Source: Campanula takesimana
Lineage: Eukaryota; Streptophyta; Magnoliopsida; Asterales; Campanulaceae
Assembly (NCBI GenBank): GCA_026119855.1
Contig: JAOWBW010000087.1
Location: 1,488,001 to 1,552,000 of the forward strand
DNA length: 64,000 bases
Direction of reading: 5' to 3'
Shown here: positions 48,781-60,484 of the stretch, piece by piece
Numbering within the stretch: position 1 is the first letter of the stretch
How the letters are laid out: each line of letters starts with the position of its first letter
Program-made: the position numbers and the translations under genes
The notes under the pieces: generated by a model
Told to the model about the DNA's origin: nothing
The model's input: the letters and a program-made list of their open reading frames with translations, nothing else
The model's database searches: none

Positions 48781-49264
48781 TAGACGTGATTATTTTTCAA
48801 CCGTAACCGGATAACCACCGGTTTTTAATCGGTCATAACTGGCCAACCGCCAAACCACCAACCGTCAACCGTCGGTTACACGGTTCGGTTAAGGTTAGGC
48901 CATTTAGTAACCGGTTAACCATCGGTTATAACCGGGAAGCTAACCGTCAATTCAACCGTCTATATTAACTGTCAGTTTTCTAACATTTTTTAGTTAGTTT
49001 TCAAAATTACAGTTAGTTTTTAAACAATTTATGTTAGTTTTCTAACAAAATTAGTGTTTTCCTTCATTTTCTGTTAGTTTTTTGACAATTTTTAGTTAGT
49101 TTTCTAGCAAAAACTGCTAAAAAAAATGTTTTTTAAAAAAAAATTAAAAAAAATCACATAACCTGATTAACCAGGTTAACCGGACATCACGGTTAGCCGG
49201 TTATGTTATTGTTAGAACTTAACGGATTTCCTAACCGCCGGTTATAACCGGATGGTCACGTCTA
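48781..49264. mobile_element. hAT-like MITE with TAGACGTGA ends
   Basis: TAGACGTGATTATTT... and ...GGATGGTCACGTCTA are inverted. The interior is packed with CCGGTTAACCGGTTA subterminal words. Flanking octamers ATTTTCAT / GTTCTCAT match at 6 of 8. Confidence 0.72.
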
Positions 49265-49708
49265 GTTCTCATGGATGAGAACGGTTGCAACGGTAGCAAT
49301 TTTGCGCGAAGCATAGGATCCCAACCCACGCTCCACTCAAAATCTGTCACGTGGCGGCGACCATGACCCAATTTTTATTTTTATTTTTTTGTCTTTTTTT
49401 TAGTTTTTATATATTTTTTTGGCAGTTTTTTTTGTTTGTCAAAAATAATACTTAGTATAACTAAATGTAACAATTGTGTTACTTATAAATTGACATTGTT
49501 TATAAGTAAACGTAACACCAATTTTACAAAAAAAAAAAAAAAAAAATCTCATTTACTCATCTTTCAACTGTAATACTAACTATAAATACGTGTAACACTA
49601 ACAATAACTAAATGTAACACTTTAGTAGATGAAATCGTAACATATTTCTATAGATAATGTAATACTTTTACATGTATCATAATAAATTGAATCCATTGTA
49701 ACTTATTA

Positions 49709-50313
49709 CTAGTGGGTAACCCGTGCTCTGCACGGGAAACTAATTTATCAATTTTAGTATCTTTTGTTTATTTTATATTTTATATTTTATATTTTTATTT
49801 AATAGTATTAGTTAATCTTAAATCATAATAATTGTATAGTTTTTAACTATAATAGATAACTATAATAATTAATTATTAATAGTTAAATATAATTGTTAAA
49901 ACAAATAGTTAATTATTATAATTAAATATATTAGTTAGTTATTTATAATGAAATATAATAGTTAACTATAAAAATTAACTATAATAGTAACTATTATAAC
50001 AGTTAACTATAATAGTAACTATTACTATTATAAGTATAAGTTAACTATAATAGTAACTATTATAGTAACTATTACTATTATAAATAATATTTAACTATTA
50101 TCGTAACTATAACTATTATAAATATTATTTATTATAATAGTTAACTATAATAGTTACCCTATACACAACTAATACTATTATCTAATACTATTAGCTAATA
50201 GAAAAAAAATTAAAAGTCACTTATTTATTATGGTGGAATTGATGTGGCATCACCTAATGCTTCATTTCCCCATGACTTGTCCACATGTCAACATCATGGC
50301 TCTCTTCACCAAC

Positions 50314-50362
<49 letters not shown>
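49709..50362 (-). mobile_element. Non-autonomous Helitron
   Basis: On the minus strand it starts TCTATTTATATATA after an A and ends with the hairpin CCCGTGCAGAGCACGGG (49720-49736), then TTACCCA and CTAG before a T. TC start, 3' hairpin, CTRR end and A/T insertion site are the Helitron rules. The interior is AT-rich with TAACTATAATAG words. No Rep/helicase is present. Confidence 0.85.
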
Positions 50363-50363
<1 letters not shown>

Positions 50364-50381
50364 TTAAAACATATGGATATA

Positions 50382-50646
50382 CTCTCTCCGTCTCAAAATA
50401 GATGTCGTTTTGGGAGTTAAATTTTGTCTCAAAATACTTGTCGTTTTACTATTTTCAAAGTTTTTTTATTGCTCTATACCAATTATACCCTTAATAATGA
50501 TAGTGAATTTATATCTTACCTAACCATTTAATTATCTAGGTAGTTGAATTACTTTAGGGTATTTGAGACTTCTTCACATGTATTAATGGATTTTCTTAAT
50601 ATGTGTTAAACACTCCAAAACGACATCTATTTTGAGACGGAGGGAG
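50382..50646. mobile_element. Stowaway-type MITE
   Basis: TIRs CTCTCTCCGTCTCAAAATAGAT.../...ATCTATTTTGAGACGGAGGGAG, TA on both sides. Confidence 0.93.
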
Positions 50647-51168
50647 TACTATTATACAAGTAAACATAACTGTTTTACAATGTTATTATACAAGTAAAAT
50701 GTAACATTCATTTATAAAAATTGTTACTTTCTTATTTTTACAATGTTACTAACACAAGTGTTTTTAGTTCTAAAGTGTAAAGGGTTGAATTATTACTTTT
50801 CTATACATATGTGTTGCAATTATGTATAAACACTGTTACATATAAATAACACGTTCGTTTCATTTTAGTTATAATAAGTATTACTTTTGGCAAATGAAGA
50901 AAACGTAAAAAAAACACTATTACTTTTCTGTATATATGTATTTATTTTATGTATACAAACTGTCATATATAAGTAACACGTTTGTTACATTTAGTTATAG
51001 TAACTATTACTTTGGCAAACCGAAAAAACACCAAAAAAAAAAAAAAAAAAAATTGCCCGCGTTCATGGGTTCGGGTCATGGGTCAAAAATGACCCGTCTC
51101 TACTATGAGACGGGTCATAGTGTTCTCATACAAGTTTTTGTCTTTAGAATATGTCTTCCTCTTAAAAT

Positions 51169-51302
51169 TTGTGTGATACGGTCTCACACATGAGATGGGT
51201 GTTATTGAGATAATAAATGATTTGTTTTTTATGAACGAGGAGGGCAATGCCCATTTTGTCTCTTACCGAGATCCGTCTCATATGTGAGAACGTCTCACAC
51301 AA
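51169..51302. mobile_element. Small MITE with TTGTGTGA ends
   Basis: TTGTGTGATACGGTCTCACA... faces ...TATGTGAGAACGTCTCACACAA. 134 bp. TSD not clear. Confidence 0.7.
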
Positions 51303-51322
51303 GCTTCATCTTACTCTTATTA

Positions 51323-51787
51323 GTGAAAATCTAAAAAAAAAAAAAAAAAAAAAAAAAACAAACAAACAAAAAAAAACGTGTTTTACACTCGTATTAGTGT
51401 AAAACACATTTTCAAAATACAGAGTGGTATTTTCGTAAATAATCAGAATATTTGTACATGGCACGGTGGCATTTTTGAAATAACCGGAACTTATAAAAAA
51501 TCACCACACTTTTTAACACTGTAAAATGCATTTTTCAATACTACATGAGGCACTTTGTAATACTAGTACAGACAATTCTTAACACTACAACCGGTAGTCC
51601 TTAACACTACCACCAAAAGGGTTTGTTTTAATGTTTATATATGTCATTTAAATGTTTTATAAGTGTTATATTAGAACGTGCACTTTTTAACACTGGAATA
51701 GTCACACAATAATATTAGAGAATGCAATTACGAAAAACCTGTTTTTCCATTTCATAGTGTAAAACAAGTTTTTTATAAGAACAAATA
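51323..51787. mobile_element. Fold-back MULE-like element, AACACTAC word array
   Basis: Ends contain ACGTGTTTTACACTCGTATTAGTGTAA and its counterpart ATAGTGTAAAACAAGTTTTTTATAAGA. Flanks CTCTTATTA / TTCTTATTT match at 7 of 9. The left end is expanded by an A run (51332-51358). The interior repeats TTAACACTAC-like words. Related to 26515-27235. Confidence 0.62.
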
Positions 51788-51897
51788 TTCTTATTTTGTT
51801 GTTGTTTCTAGATATGTTTCAGAGACCGAGACAAGAAAATAGATGGTATGGTTGTAGAACTTCATGAGTGAACTTAGGAAAGAGCGAAGTGATAGTG

Positions 51898-52468
51898 TGC
51901 TCTACAACGACACCTAGAGTGCAGTTCATTCAGAAAAAAAAACGGTTACACTAAAAAACGAAACATATCAAGCTGAAGTTTCATTACATTAGGTATCTCT
52001 TAGAGAAAAAGATTTTGCTGTTAAAGAAGATTCAAGGAAGTGAGTACCCGACTGCCATGTTGACAAAAATTGTAAACCATTAGAAGTTGAAGTTGTGTAT
52101 GGCTTCAACTAAGCTTGGATACTAGGAAGGATGTTGGGCACTGCCATGATTGAGGTAAGGAACGGTTACAAGGTTTGAGTTTGATGAGAACGGATACGAT
52201 TTTGGAACGGTTTGTCTCTATATGGAGATTGTTAGGTTGTGGATACAAAGCCAATAAAGAAAAGTAAATTGAATTTATGTCAGTAATGATTTTATGAGAT
52301 TTCTCGTGCTCTTAATTGTTTTTTGCTTGAATGTCGCTCTAATCTGTTGTTGTTGTACGTGGAATACTTGCGCTATGTTTGATTAGAGTTGAATTTCTCA
52401 ACGTAGCTATGTTCTTTTTTCGACCGGACATGAAAAAATAGAAAAAATCAGAAGTGCATGAAAATTGA
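51898..52468 (+). pseudogene. Copia RNase H tail and 3' LTR start, degraded
   Basis: 51955-52075 reads as the end of Copia RNase H (KTKHIKLKFHYIRYLLEKK, then a segment like NPADMLTK), with stops and frame changes. A purine-rich stretch and TGTTAGG at 52230 mark the probable 3' LTR start. That LTR is interrupted by the solo LTR at 52469. Confidence 0.7.
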
Positions 52469-53126
52469 TGTTAGAGCAATTAACAAGACTTGATGAGAAA
52501 AGTAAAGCAATCACAAGAACACAGATTTACGTGGTTCACCAATTTGGCTACGTCCACGGGCGGAGGGAGAATATATTATTAATATGGAGATCACAGATAT
52601 AAATCACACTACTAATCTAGTTGCACGAATTATTGATCACAATAATTCCTGACTGTGCCAACCTTAGATCTAGAATTACAGATTTGGAACTTCTGTCTAA
52701 CTTCTTAAGCATCTTCAACTACTCTCTAGTTCTAGCTATAGTCGATAAGTTTACAAGTTAATTATTATGCTAGGGGAAGGGTTGTATTTATAGTCACAAA
52801 AATAACTAAAACCAAGGAGAAGAATCACATTTCTTGTGTACAAAGTAATTCTATTCTCATTAGGAAACAATTTTCCTAATTCTTGAACAATTCCTTGTAC
52901 CAATAAGAAACCTAATTAAACATTAATCCTTGTATCAAAAGAATTTCCTTTTTCTTAGAGATAAAGCAATTTTATTCTCATAAGGACACCACAATCCTTA
53001 TTCTTGAATAAATCCTTAATCCTTTTTCAAAAGGAAATCGCAATTCTCAGTCACAGGAATTACCGAACTTGTTGCGGATCTATCCTTAACCAATACGCAT
53101 ATTGATTCAAAGGCATATTCCCAACA
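52469..53126 (-). mobile_element. Solo LTR (658 bp)
   Basis: TGTTAGAGCAAT...ATTCCCAACA. Flanks ATTGA / ACTGA match at 4 of 5. No primer-binding site on either side. The minus orientation is suggested by the TGTTGGGAATATG start. Confidence 0.72.
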
Positions 53127-54480
53127 ACTGAATCATTCATTTGCAAAGAAGAAAGGCTTATCAATACGGCTCGGTTAAATTATCTGGACGAATTGAGGCT
53201 GTATCAACCTGGATCTAAGTGATAATCTATGCTTGTTTGGTAATGTCAAAACCTTTAACTATTTTTGTCACATTTGGTGAAATAACAAATTTGGGTTCAA
53301 AATTTCAGGGTCACTCACGTTGTGCTTGAATTTTTCAATTTGATTAATTTGGTGTCTAAAGTTACAAAGATAGCCAGCTGAGGTTTTGTTTTCTTAACAT
53401 AATTGTTAGAATAACTAGTTAAGTCGCATGTGAACTTAATTGCGGACATTTTTTGTTTTACCCCTTTTTGTTTGGTCTAATTTTTGCTTTCACAATTTTT
53501 TTCCGTTTCAAATATCAATAACAAGTTTTAAATTTTATTAAAATAATTTAATTAACCTAATTACTACTCAAAATACGTTCAAAGTAATAACAGAAAAGGA
53601 GGGAATATCGTCACGAGACAAAGGGATTGCGAGTAAACCAAATTTTGTGGCATTTTTTTTTTACTTTTTTATTTCTCAAACTGGGCAATGCTAGGCAACA
53701 AAAGAATTTCATAAAGAGAGGTATACAAAATGAAGTGATGATATTTTATTAGTTGCATCGATTGTAGACCCGAGACACTGTAATTAAAAGCGCCAACAAA
53801 ATCATGACACATCATTTTGTAAACTAAATTTTTTATTTTTTATTTTTTGTTTTTTTTTATGACTTTATTATTTCTCAATCTTGAAAGTCACTACATTCAC
53901 CATATTCTTTAAATGAGTAAAGGGTTACCTTTAAAAGTATAATACAATATTTTTAAGAGGAATTTCCCAAAACAAAAATGGATCTATTTTTTCAAGACAA
54001 AAAGGGTATATTAAATCTCTCTTTATCTTCTGACAAAAAACTTGTCATATCTTGAATAAATTATTATAAAACACGCTGTTAATTTTTTTTATTAACAACC
54101 AGAACATACTATATTCGACAACACAGTGACATCTTTTAGATAAGTGAATCTTATTAATAAACACGCAATGAAATTTTTGTAAAGAACCATATTGAACTAA
54201 TGAACACACTAGCACACTTTAATATTACTATGACATTGTCCAACAATATAACTAACATTTTTTAACACTACCACCGACATTATTTTAATACTATCACTCA
54301 CATTCTTTAACACTACTAGCACTTTTTAACAAACATACACTACATTTTTTTAACACTAACACTTTAATACTATCCCTGACATTCTAGCATTATCTTATCA
54401 CTGGCATTCTTTTAAAACACACTGAAACTCGTTAACAATCTTAACAAAGTATATGATTTTATGTATATAGATGAAAGTTT
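53127..54480. other. Intergenic, includes ACACTACC word array (about 54060-54430)
   Basis: Positions 53127-53250 continue the interrupted LTR. 53260-53440 resembles MULE terminal sequence. At 54060-54430 a TTAACACTACCACYGACATT-like word repeats, probably another fold-back element without clear ends. Confidence 0.45.
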
Positions 54481-54635
54481 AAATATTTATTTTTTGTTGG
54501 TTTGAGTATTTATAAATATTTGTATGAACCACTGAAATTTTGCCACACTAGCACTAACCAATCAACTTAGAACTTTTGGTTTGGTTTGGTTTGGTTTTTT
54601 CTAAGAATGAGTGAGGCAATTTCAAATACTCTATA

Positions 54636-54880
54636 TCTGTATATGTTCCGAAATATGTGTTCTATTTTAATTTTTATAATAAATATAAATGAACTTTGAC
54701 ATAGATTTATTAATGTAATAATTATAATAAAAACTTAAAAATTTATTATTGAAAATTAATTTAATAATTTGTCAATTAAGATTTTTATAATTTAAATGGA
54801 CATATATTTTGGTCAAAGTTAAATTTACGTGGAACATAAAAAATGAAAACGGACAAACTTTTTCTAGATGGAGGGAGTAT
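54636..54880. mobile_element. Degraded Stowaway-like MITE
   Basis: CTATATCTGTATATGTTCCGAAATATGTGTT faces AACATAAAAAATGAAAACGG...AGATGGAGGGAG with TA on the right. The left end has decayed. Confidence 0.6.
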
Positions 54881-55429
54881 GGGATAAGCAATTTCACATA
54901 AAGACCATGTAAAATGGCTAGTTTAATGGGGGTATTGAATAAGGGTTTAGATAGTTGAAGGGGTGTAGTGGGTAGTTGAATAGGTGTTGAAAGAAATGGA
55001 GTGTTGAATGTTTTCAAGTTTTCAACTGGTTGAAAGAAAAAAAAAAAAAAAGAGCCAACCATCAACCACGTGTCACCCCCCAACTGGGCCGAAATGGCGC
55101 GTGTACATCACGCGCCAGACAAGGCGCGTCAATGACGTTGTTGTTTTTTCCTGATTGGGACACTTGGCATGCAAGGATTGGTTCTTAATATTTCTGATTT
55201 TATTTCTCATCGCAATTATTTGAGCTCAATTATTTTATAGTAAATTATTTAAAAAAAAATACACCAAAATTCACAATTTTTTTCTCTATATATAGATGTA
55301 AGTTTCATTTGATTTGGACACCCAAAAAAACCCCTCTTTTCTCGTATTTATTTAATTGCAATTAAAAAAAATAACTGTAAAGTATTTTTTTAATTATAAA
55401 TGATAATAATAATTGTATTATTTTACTAT
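54881..55429. other. Intergenic, no gene
   Basis: A short GC-rich patch (GGCGCGTGTACATCACGCGCC) lies near 55093-55130; the rest is AT-rich. Confidence 0.5.
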
Positions 55430-55828
55430 GAGTTGGTCTTATGAAAAACTAGTTTTTTCTAAGCTTAAGGAAAAACTAGTTTTTTCTAAGCTTAAGGAAA
55501 AACCATTTTTTTGTCACTGGCACTTAAACACATGTGCACTGACTTCCCTCGTTCCTCGCCTTCCCTACACCAATACTGACACAATTTTTACATTAAAATT
55601 GGCACTCTTTACACTGACACTTAATAATACATGCACTGACACTTTTTTATATTACACTGTCACTTTTTTACCCAACCACGCACTCCAAAATGCAAAATTT
55701 ATCCCAAAAACACTGGGACATTTTTATAAACTCCGAGGCACATTTTATAAACTCCCTGGCACATTTTTCCTTTTCCCCCAAGGCATTTATCCTTTCCCGT
55801 TGGAATCGGTTTTAAAGGTACAAAGAGG

Positions 55829-56272
55829 TGTAACGGATGCAACATTATACTATGGGAGTAAGGTGCGGTAGATTGAAGATGGGTAAGGTAGGTTGGAGAA
55901 GGAAATGTGTGGTAGTTAATTATGTGGTAAGTTTGGCAAGTGTGGCAGGTTGTCTAAGTGTGGCAGGAAGTGTGGCAGGTTGGCAAAGTGTGGCGGGTTG
56001 TGTGGCAGGTTGGCAAAGTGTGGCAGGTTGGCAAGTGTGGATGATTTGGCTATTTTCATATTCTTAGTTTGTTCTTAGCTATAGCTTAGTGGTAGTTCTT
56101 CTTCTTCTTCATAGTTTAGCTATAGCTCTGTATTAGTGTTCTAGCTTAGTTTCCATAGTTTAATCTTCAATTCCTAGTTGATTACTCTGTTATTGTTGCT
56201 ATTGTTGCTTGGTTAATCGAATTTGGTTTCAATTCTCATTTTCGCATTTGTGTTTGGATCTCATCTGTTACA
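55829..56272 (+). repeat. 5' LTR of Hsp70-bearing element (444 bp)
   Basis: TG...CA bounded. A cluster of GTGGCAGGTTG units at 55935-56040 is longer than in the 3' LTR. CTTCTTCTTCTTC at 56098-56110. Confidence 0.93.
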
Positions 56273-56275
56273 AAT

Positions 56276-56287
56276 TGGTATCAGAGC
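56276..56287 (+). other. Primer-binding site, tRNA-Met type
   Basis: TGGTATCAGAGC three bases after the LTR. Confidence 0.93.
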
Positions 56288-56324
56288 AGTCGATCCCCGG
56301 CTGCTTCTGTATACTCTGATAATC

Positions 56325-57008
56325 ATGGCGGAAACAAGGTGGACGGAATTGCACAGGCGATTGGAAAGAAATGATAAACACATGGAGGAATTGGGTGTGA
56401 AGACGAGAGGAATCGAAAGGAAGCTTGATGCATTTGAAGGAAATATGGCGGAGATGGGGAATAGCATCTCAGATCTCAAATCTGTGCTGGAGAAGATCTG
56501 CTCTCAGCTGGACAATGGGAAGAGGCCTATTGAAGAAACAAATAAAGGAGATGGATTTGCTTCTGCAACAATGGTAGATGCATCTAGGTTGAATGATTTG
56601 GAGATAATCGACAAAGGATGGGAGAAAATGGAGGGTCGACTTGCAGAGATGAAGACGTCGGTCGATTCTATGTTGGCGAATCTGGATTCCAGTCGTGACA
56701 ATGGCACAAGGATTGCAAGAGTTTATGATCCAAATAACGAATTGGAAGTTAGGTACTCTAATTTATCTCATGATCATGTTTATTCATCATTTAAACCCAG
56801 TATGTTTTATACATATACTCAAAATCCACTTATATCTCATATCATCCCTATTTCCCAGATCTCCAAACTTCAAGCCTATGACCAAAACACTCATTATACA
56901 CAATCCAATTTTCCAACCCGAACCAATTTGCAAATCCATACACATCACATATCAACTCTAATGTCCAGATTCATACTCCCTGTTATAATGTTCAAACTGA
57001 ATGATTGA
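56325..57008 (+). pseudogene. Gag-like coiled-coil ORF of the LTR element
   Basis: Starts MAETRWTELHRRLERNDKHM, 38 bases after the primer-binding site. A long charged helix (about residues 1-60, heptad-like) suggests a coiled coil. The MAE(T/S)R-x-ELxR opening is common in plant gag proteins. There is no zinc knuckle. The tail after about residue 150 is low-complexity, and the frame ends at TGA 57006-57008, where another frame (57001-57270) takes over. A degraded or rearranged gag is the likeliest reading. Confidence 0.6.
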
Positions 57009-57270
57009 AGATTGGTCGGGAAATGTCCAATTGAGCTCGAGTCACATAGAATTAAGTGTTAGTTCTGGTGAATCACGTGAATTGGAAGAGATCAAGGAAA
57101 CTAATAACTCAGATCATGATGTTGTCGTCGATGAGTTTGATAAGAAGGAGAGTATTTGTTTTAATGAATTGTCGACTCAAAGTGAGAAGTTCAAACTTAT
57201 TGAGATTGTTAATGTCCAAGAGGAAAATGATGGTATCAATTCTACTTTTCATAATGGATGTATGGAGTAG

Positions 57271-59469
57271 GTGAGGATAAATTTTGATAAGATCCCCAGT
57301 TATGATCCTAGTTTATGGTATGAGTTATGGGATCCAGGAGGCATCTACACCAAAGATGCAAGTATTGGAGTTGTGGTGGGACAACTACGTCTCTCAACAC
57401 CACCAACTCCACCTCCACCTCCATTTCCACCTCAAGATCAGTCAACTCTCTTGACTATTGAAGGTGGTATCTTCAAAAATAATTTTAAGACATTTGATTT
57501 TATGGTTGAAGAGTTTAATGGGAAGTGGAGTCTTGGTTTCCCTTATTTGTTTGTGCAAAATGAAGGGGTTGAGGATGCTTGTCGATTAATTGAATCGAAG
57601 TCCTCTTTGGAGTTCAATTCATGGAGATATTTGATGAGTATATGTGTGAAGTTGAAATGGTTACTTGTGGTGCAATATATGTTTGATGAAACGCCCTTGA
57701 GAGGTGAAGCTTTGTGGTTTAAGAAGATTTCCCGTTATGTTCAGCCTCGAGACTTGTTTTTGGGAAAAAGGAAGGTCAAAATGAAGAAAAATATGTCTCA
57801 AAATGAGATAGACTATGGTGTGGCAGATTTTGAAAGTTTCCAGCAAAGCTTAAAGCTTACATCAGACAAGAACAACATAACAATAAGGTTGTTTGATCCT
57901 GGGGGTGGTGATACCTTTGGTGTTTCAGATTTGAAAATCAGTGACATTGCTTGTGAGGTACTTACTACATCTGGAGATGCTAGTAACATAACCCTTTTAC
58001 AGGTGAATGCATTGTATATCGAACTGCAGACTCCTTGTAGTGTGGCGGTTTTTTCTGGGTTTGAGAAAAGCTTAATGTTTACCTCTGAGGAGAAGGCTGT
58101 AGCGAGTTCACATGCGAGTAATTATGGAGAATCTATGGTGAATGCAATTGAAGTTGGCCTTGTATCTATACCAAGTTTCATATGGATGCCTTTTTGGAGC
58201 ATATAGAAACTGTAGTGGTTTGTACAGTCCATAACATTTGGAAGATGGTTCAGATACAAGCTTGAAATGCCCGTCTCTCAAAAAGTTACTGGGTGAGATC
58301 ACATGTATCCAACATGATTCTAGAATTGGTAAGTATGATGATCTTTTGGTCTAGAGAGTGGGAAGGAAAAATGATGGCCATATGTGTTTCATCGGGACTT
58401 GCAAGAGTAAGGATGCTATTTTGGTGGCTAGTAATGAAGATCATGAGGTTGAAATATTAGTTGGAGCAGATTCTAGACTTGAGATTACAAAAAAGAAGCG
58501 GGAATTTGATTTTCTCTTGAGCATTGTTGATTGGCTTGCTGAAACTTTTAAGAAAGTTAAGGTCATATATGTTGGTGGTTCGACGTGTATTTCAGCAGCT
58601 CATGAAGTTGTTAAGAAAATTATTAGAAATGAACCAATGATTACCATTAATCATAATGAAAATGTTGTGCTAGGTGATGTTATTCAGGCCGGTGTTTGGG
58701 TTGGTGATGTTGTTGTTGGTGGTAGATCAACTCAAATTTCAGACGTGCAACAAGTGTCTTCAAAAGTGCAGCAGTTGCTAAAAGATTTCTTTAGTGGGAA
58801 AGAGTTGTGGAAGAGTGAGACGATTGATTATAGTGTAGCTATTGAGGCATCAAATGTGAGTGGTAAAAGCAATAGGAAGGTGCATGAGTAGTTCTTCTTG
58901 AATGTAACATGTCGATCCCTCGATATCGAGACTGTTGGAGGTATTATGGTAGCAGCTCGCATCTTAGAATTGCATGTTTTGAAGCTTGACAACAGAACTA
59001 CTACAGAACTTGAAAAAGATAAACTTCATTGGAACCATTTCATGAAATCCTTGGAGACTGGCATACAAATCCTGGATGTGATCAACCTCAGTGACGACAT
59101 GTTAAAAAGGAAATTCAATTCCTATGCTCGCCTTAACAAAGTGAGGCCAAAGAATAATGTAGCCCTTAGTCAATTGATGTTTATTGCAGAATACAAGACC
59201 CCACTTGCATGATTTCATAAAAGGCGATCCACTTGCATGATTTTTTCAAAGGCGATATGAACGCCATTTTCCCACTATTGTCAGTTGGTCAACTTGTTGG
59301 TGCACACATAATTGATTGTGGAGGCAGCAGTTTTGAGAATGTCAAATTGCTTATGGCCTCCATAAAGAGTTGCAGTCTATTCACCAATTTACATATTCCA
59401 ATCCTTGAGGACAAGGATTGTTTGAGAGGAAGGCATTGTAACGGATGCAATATTATACTATGGGAGTAA
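57271..59469 (+). pseudogene. Hsp70-like sequence captured in the LTR element, broken
   Basis: Open pieces at 57271-58206, 58358-58891, 58898-59212 and 59233-59469. The first contains FDPGGGDTFGVSDLK (57892-57936), a distorted Hsp70 phosphate-2 motif (family FDLGGGTFDVS). The second contains YVGGSTCIS (58568-58594, family VGGSTRIP) with NHNENVVLGDVIQAG after it, then a second copy of that region with KVQQLLKDFFSGKELWKS (58762-58815), which is close to cytosolic Hsp70. The third follows in the same frame after one TAG (58889-58891) and contains SLDIETVGGIM (58915-58947, family SLGLETAGGVM). Order equals that of Hsp70 across the ATPase domain into the substrate domain. The Pro-rich part at 57397-57440 and the 57480-57760 part are not Hsp70. 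Not a working chaperone. Confidence 0.7.
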
Positions 59470-59846
59470 GGTGCGGTAGATTGAAGATGGGTAAGGTAGG
59501 TTGGAGAGGGAAAGGTGTGGTAGTTAATTATGTGGTAAGTTTGGCAAGTGTGGCAGGTTGTCTAAGTGTGGCAGGACGTGTGGCAGGTTGGTAAGTGTGA
59601 CAGGTTGGCAAGTGTTGATGATTTGGCTATTTTCATATTCTTAGTTTGTTCTTAGCTATATCTTAGTGGTAGTTCTTCTTCTTCATAGTTTAGCTATAGC
59701 TCAGTATTAGTGTTCTAGCTTAGTTTCCATAGTTTAATCTTCAATTCCTAGTTGATTAATCTGTTATTGTTGCTATTGTTGCTTGGTTAATCGAATTTGG
59801 TTTCAATTCTCATTTTCGCATTTGTGTTTGGATCTCATCTGTTACA
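59437..59846 (+). repeat. 3' LTR of Hsp70-bearing element (410 bp)
   Basis: Near-identical to the 5' LTR except for fewer GTGGCAGG-type units and a few substitutions. Confidence 0.93.
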
Positions 59847-60484
59847 AGAGGAGAGAGAGGCTTCATCTTCTCAGCCATTTGCAAATCAAGTGGACTAACA
59901 GAGTTTGCAGCAAGCGGACGAACAGTTTTTTCTAAGCAAACGATTACGATCTACCCAAATTTTCAGATTCTGATTTTCGATTTTGATTTTCGAATGGGAG
60001 AAACCAGAAATCAGTTAGGGTTACATAGGTAAGGTCGAAGGGATGGAGAGGATGAGGTGGGTGCAGGTGGAGATGCGGTGCGTGAGAGTGGTTCCGAGAT
60101 CGAAGGCTTTCGGGTGAAATACGATCGCGCAAGGAAGAAGACGTCGGCAAAGAGTCCGCTGCTGAAAAAACCCGTTTTTCCTATTGTTTAGTAGAAAACT
60201 GGCTTTTTACAAGATTTTGGCTTTTACTAATCATAAAAATAAAAAATAAAAAATAAAATAAAAGTGGTGGGGTATAGGATGATGAGTTGGAAGGGTGTTG
60301 AATTTTATTAAACAAAACCATTGCATAGTGTAAAAGTTGAATGTTAGTTGAAATATTAGGTGGAAGAGAGAGACTATGATGTGGAGTGGTAAAGTACGTG
60401 TTAAAAGTAAAAGAGATGTTGAAACCATTGTACATTGTTTATAATAAGGATTTGGATTTGGTGTACAGTTTGGGATATTTGGAG

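Larger units (their letters stand above)
49385..51050. mobile_element. Fold-back element with GTAACAC word array (copy 3), split by later insertions
   Basis: The left arm 49440-49706 carries AAATGTAACA words and the right arm 50650-51040 carries the reversed GTTACAT/GTTACTT words. The GC-rich ends contain CATGACCCA / GGGTCATGGGTC in inverted orientation. A Helitron (49709-50362) and a Stowaway (50382-50646) lie in the middle. Boundaries are approximate. Confidence 0.55.
55829..59846 (+). mobile_element. Non-autonomous LTR retrotransposon carrying Hsp70-like sequence
   Basis: 5' LTR 55829-56272 and 3' LTR 59437-59846 (TGTAACGGATGC...CATCTGTTACA), with TSD AGAGG at 55824-55828 and 59847-59851. 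Primer-binding site TGGTATCAGAGC at 56276-56287; polypurine tract about 59422-59436. No protease, reverse transcriptase or integrase was found. The interior has a gag-like start and decayed Hsp70-like pieces. The LTRs differ mainly in the number of GTGGCAGGTTGGCAA-like units. Confidence 0.9.
55430..60221. mobile_element. 4.8-kb fold-back MULE-like element hosting an LTR retrotransposon
   Basis: The start GAGTTGGTCTTATGAAAAAC and the end GGCTTTTTACAAGATTTTGGC are imperfect inverted repeats. Flanks TTTTACTAT (55421-55429) and TTTTACTAA (60222-60230) match at 8 of 9. Next to the left end AAAAACTAGTTTTTTCTAAGCTTAAGG is tandemly duplicated (55446-55500), then comes a CACTGACACTTTTT word array. The LTR element at 55829-59846 is nested inside; without it the host is about 0.77 kb, like its relatives. 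Confidence 0.7.

Noticed and set aside
55413..56067. Frames of 152 and 76 codons
   Set aside because: They read through word arrays and GTGGCAGG units of the LTR. Low-complexity peptides only.
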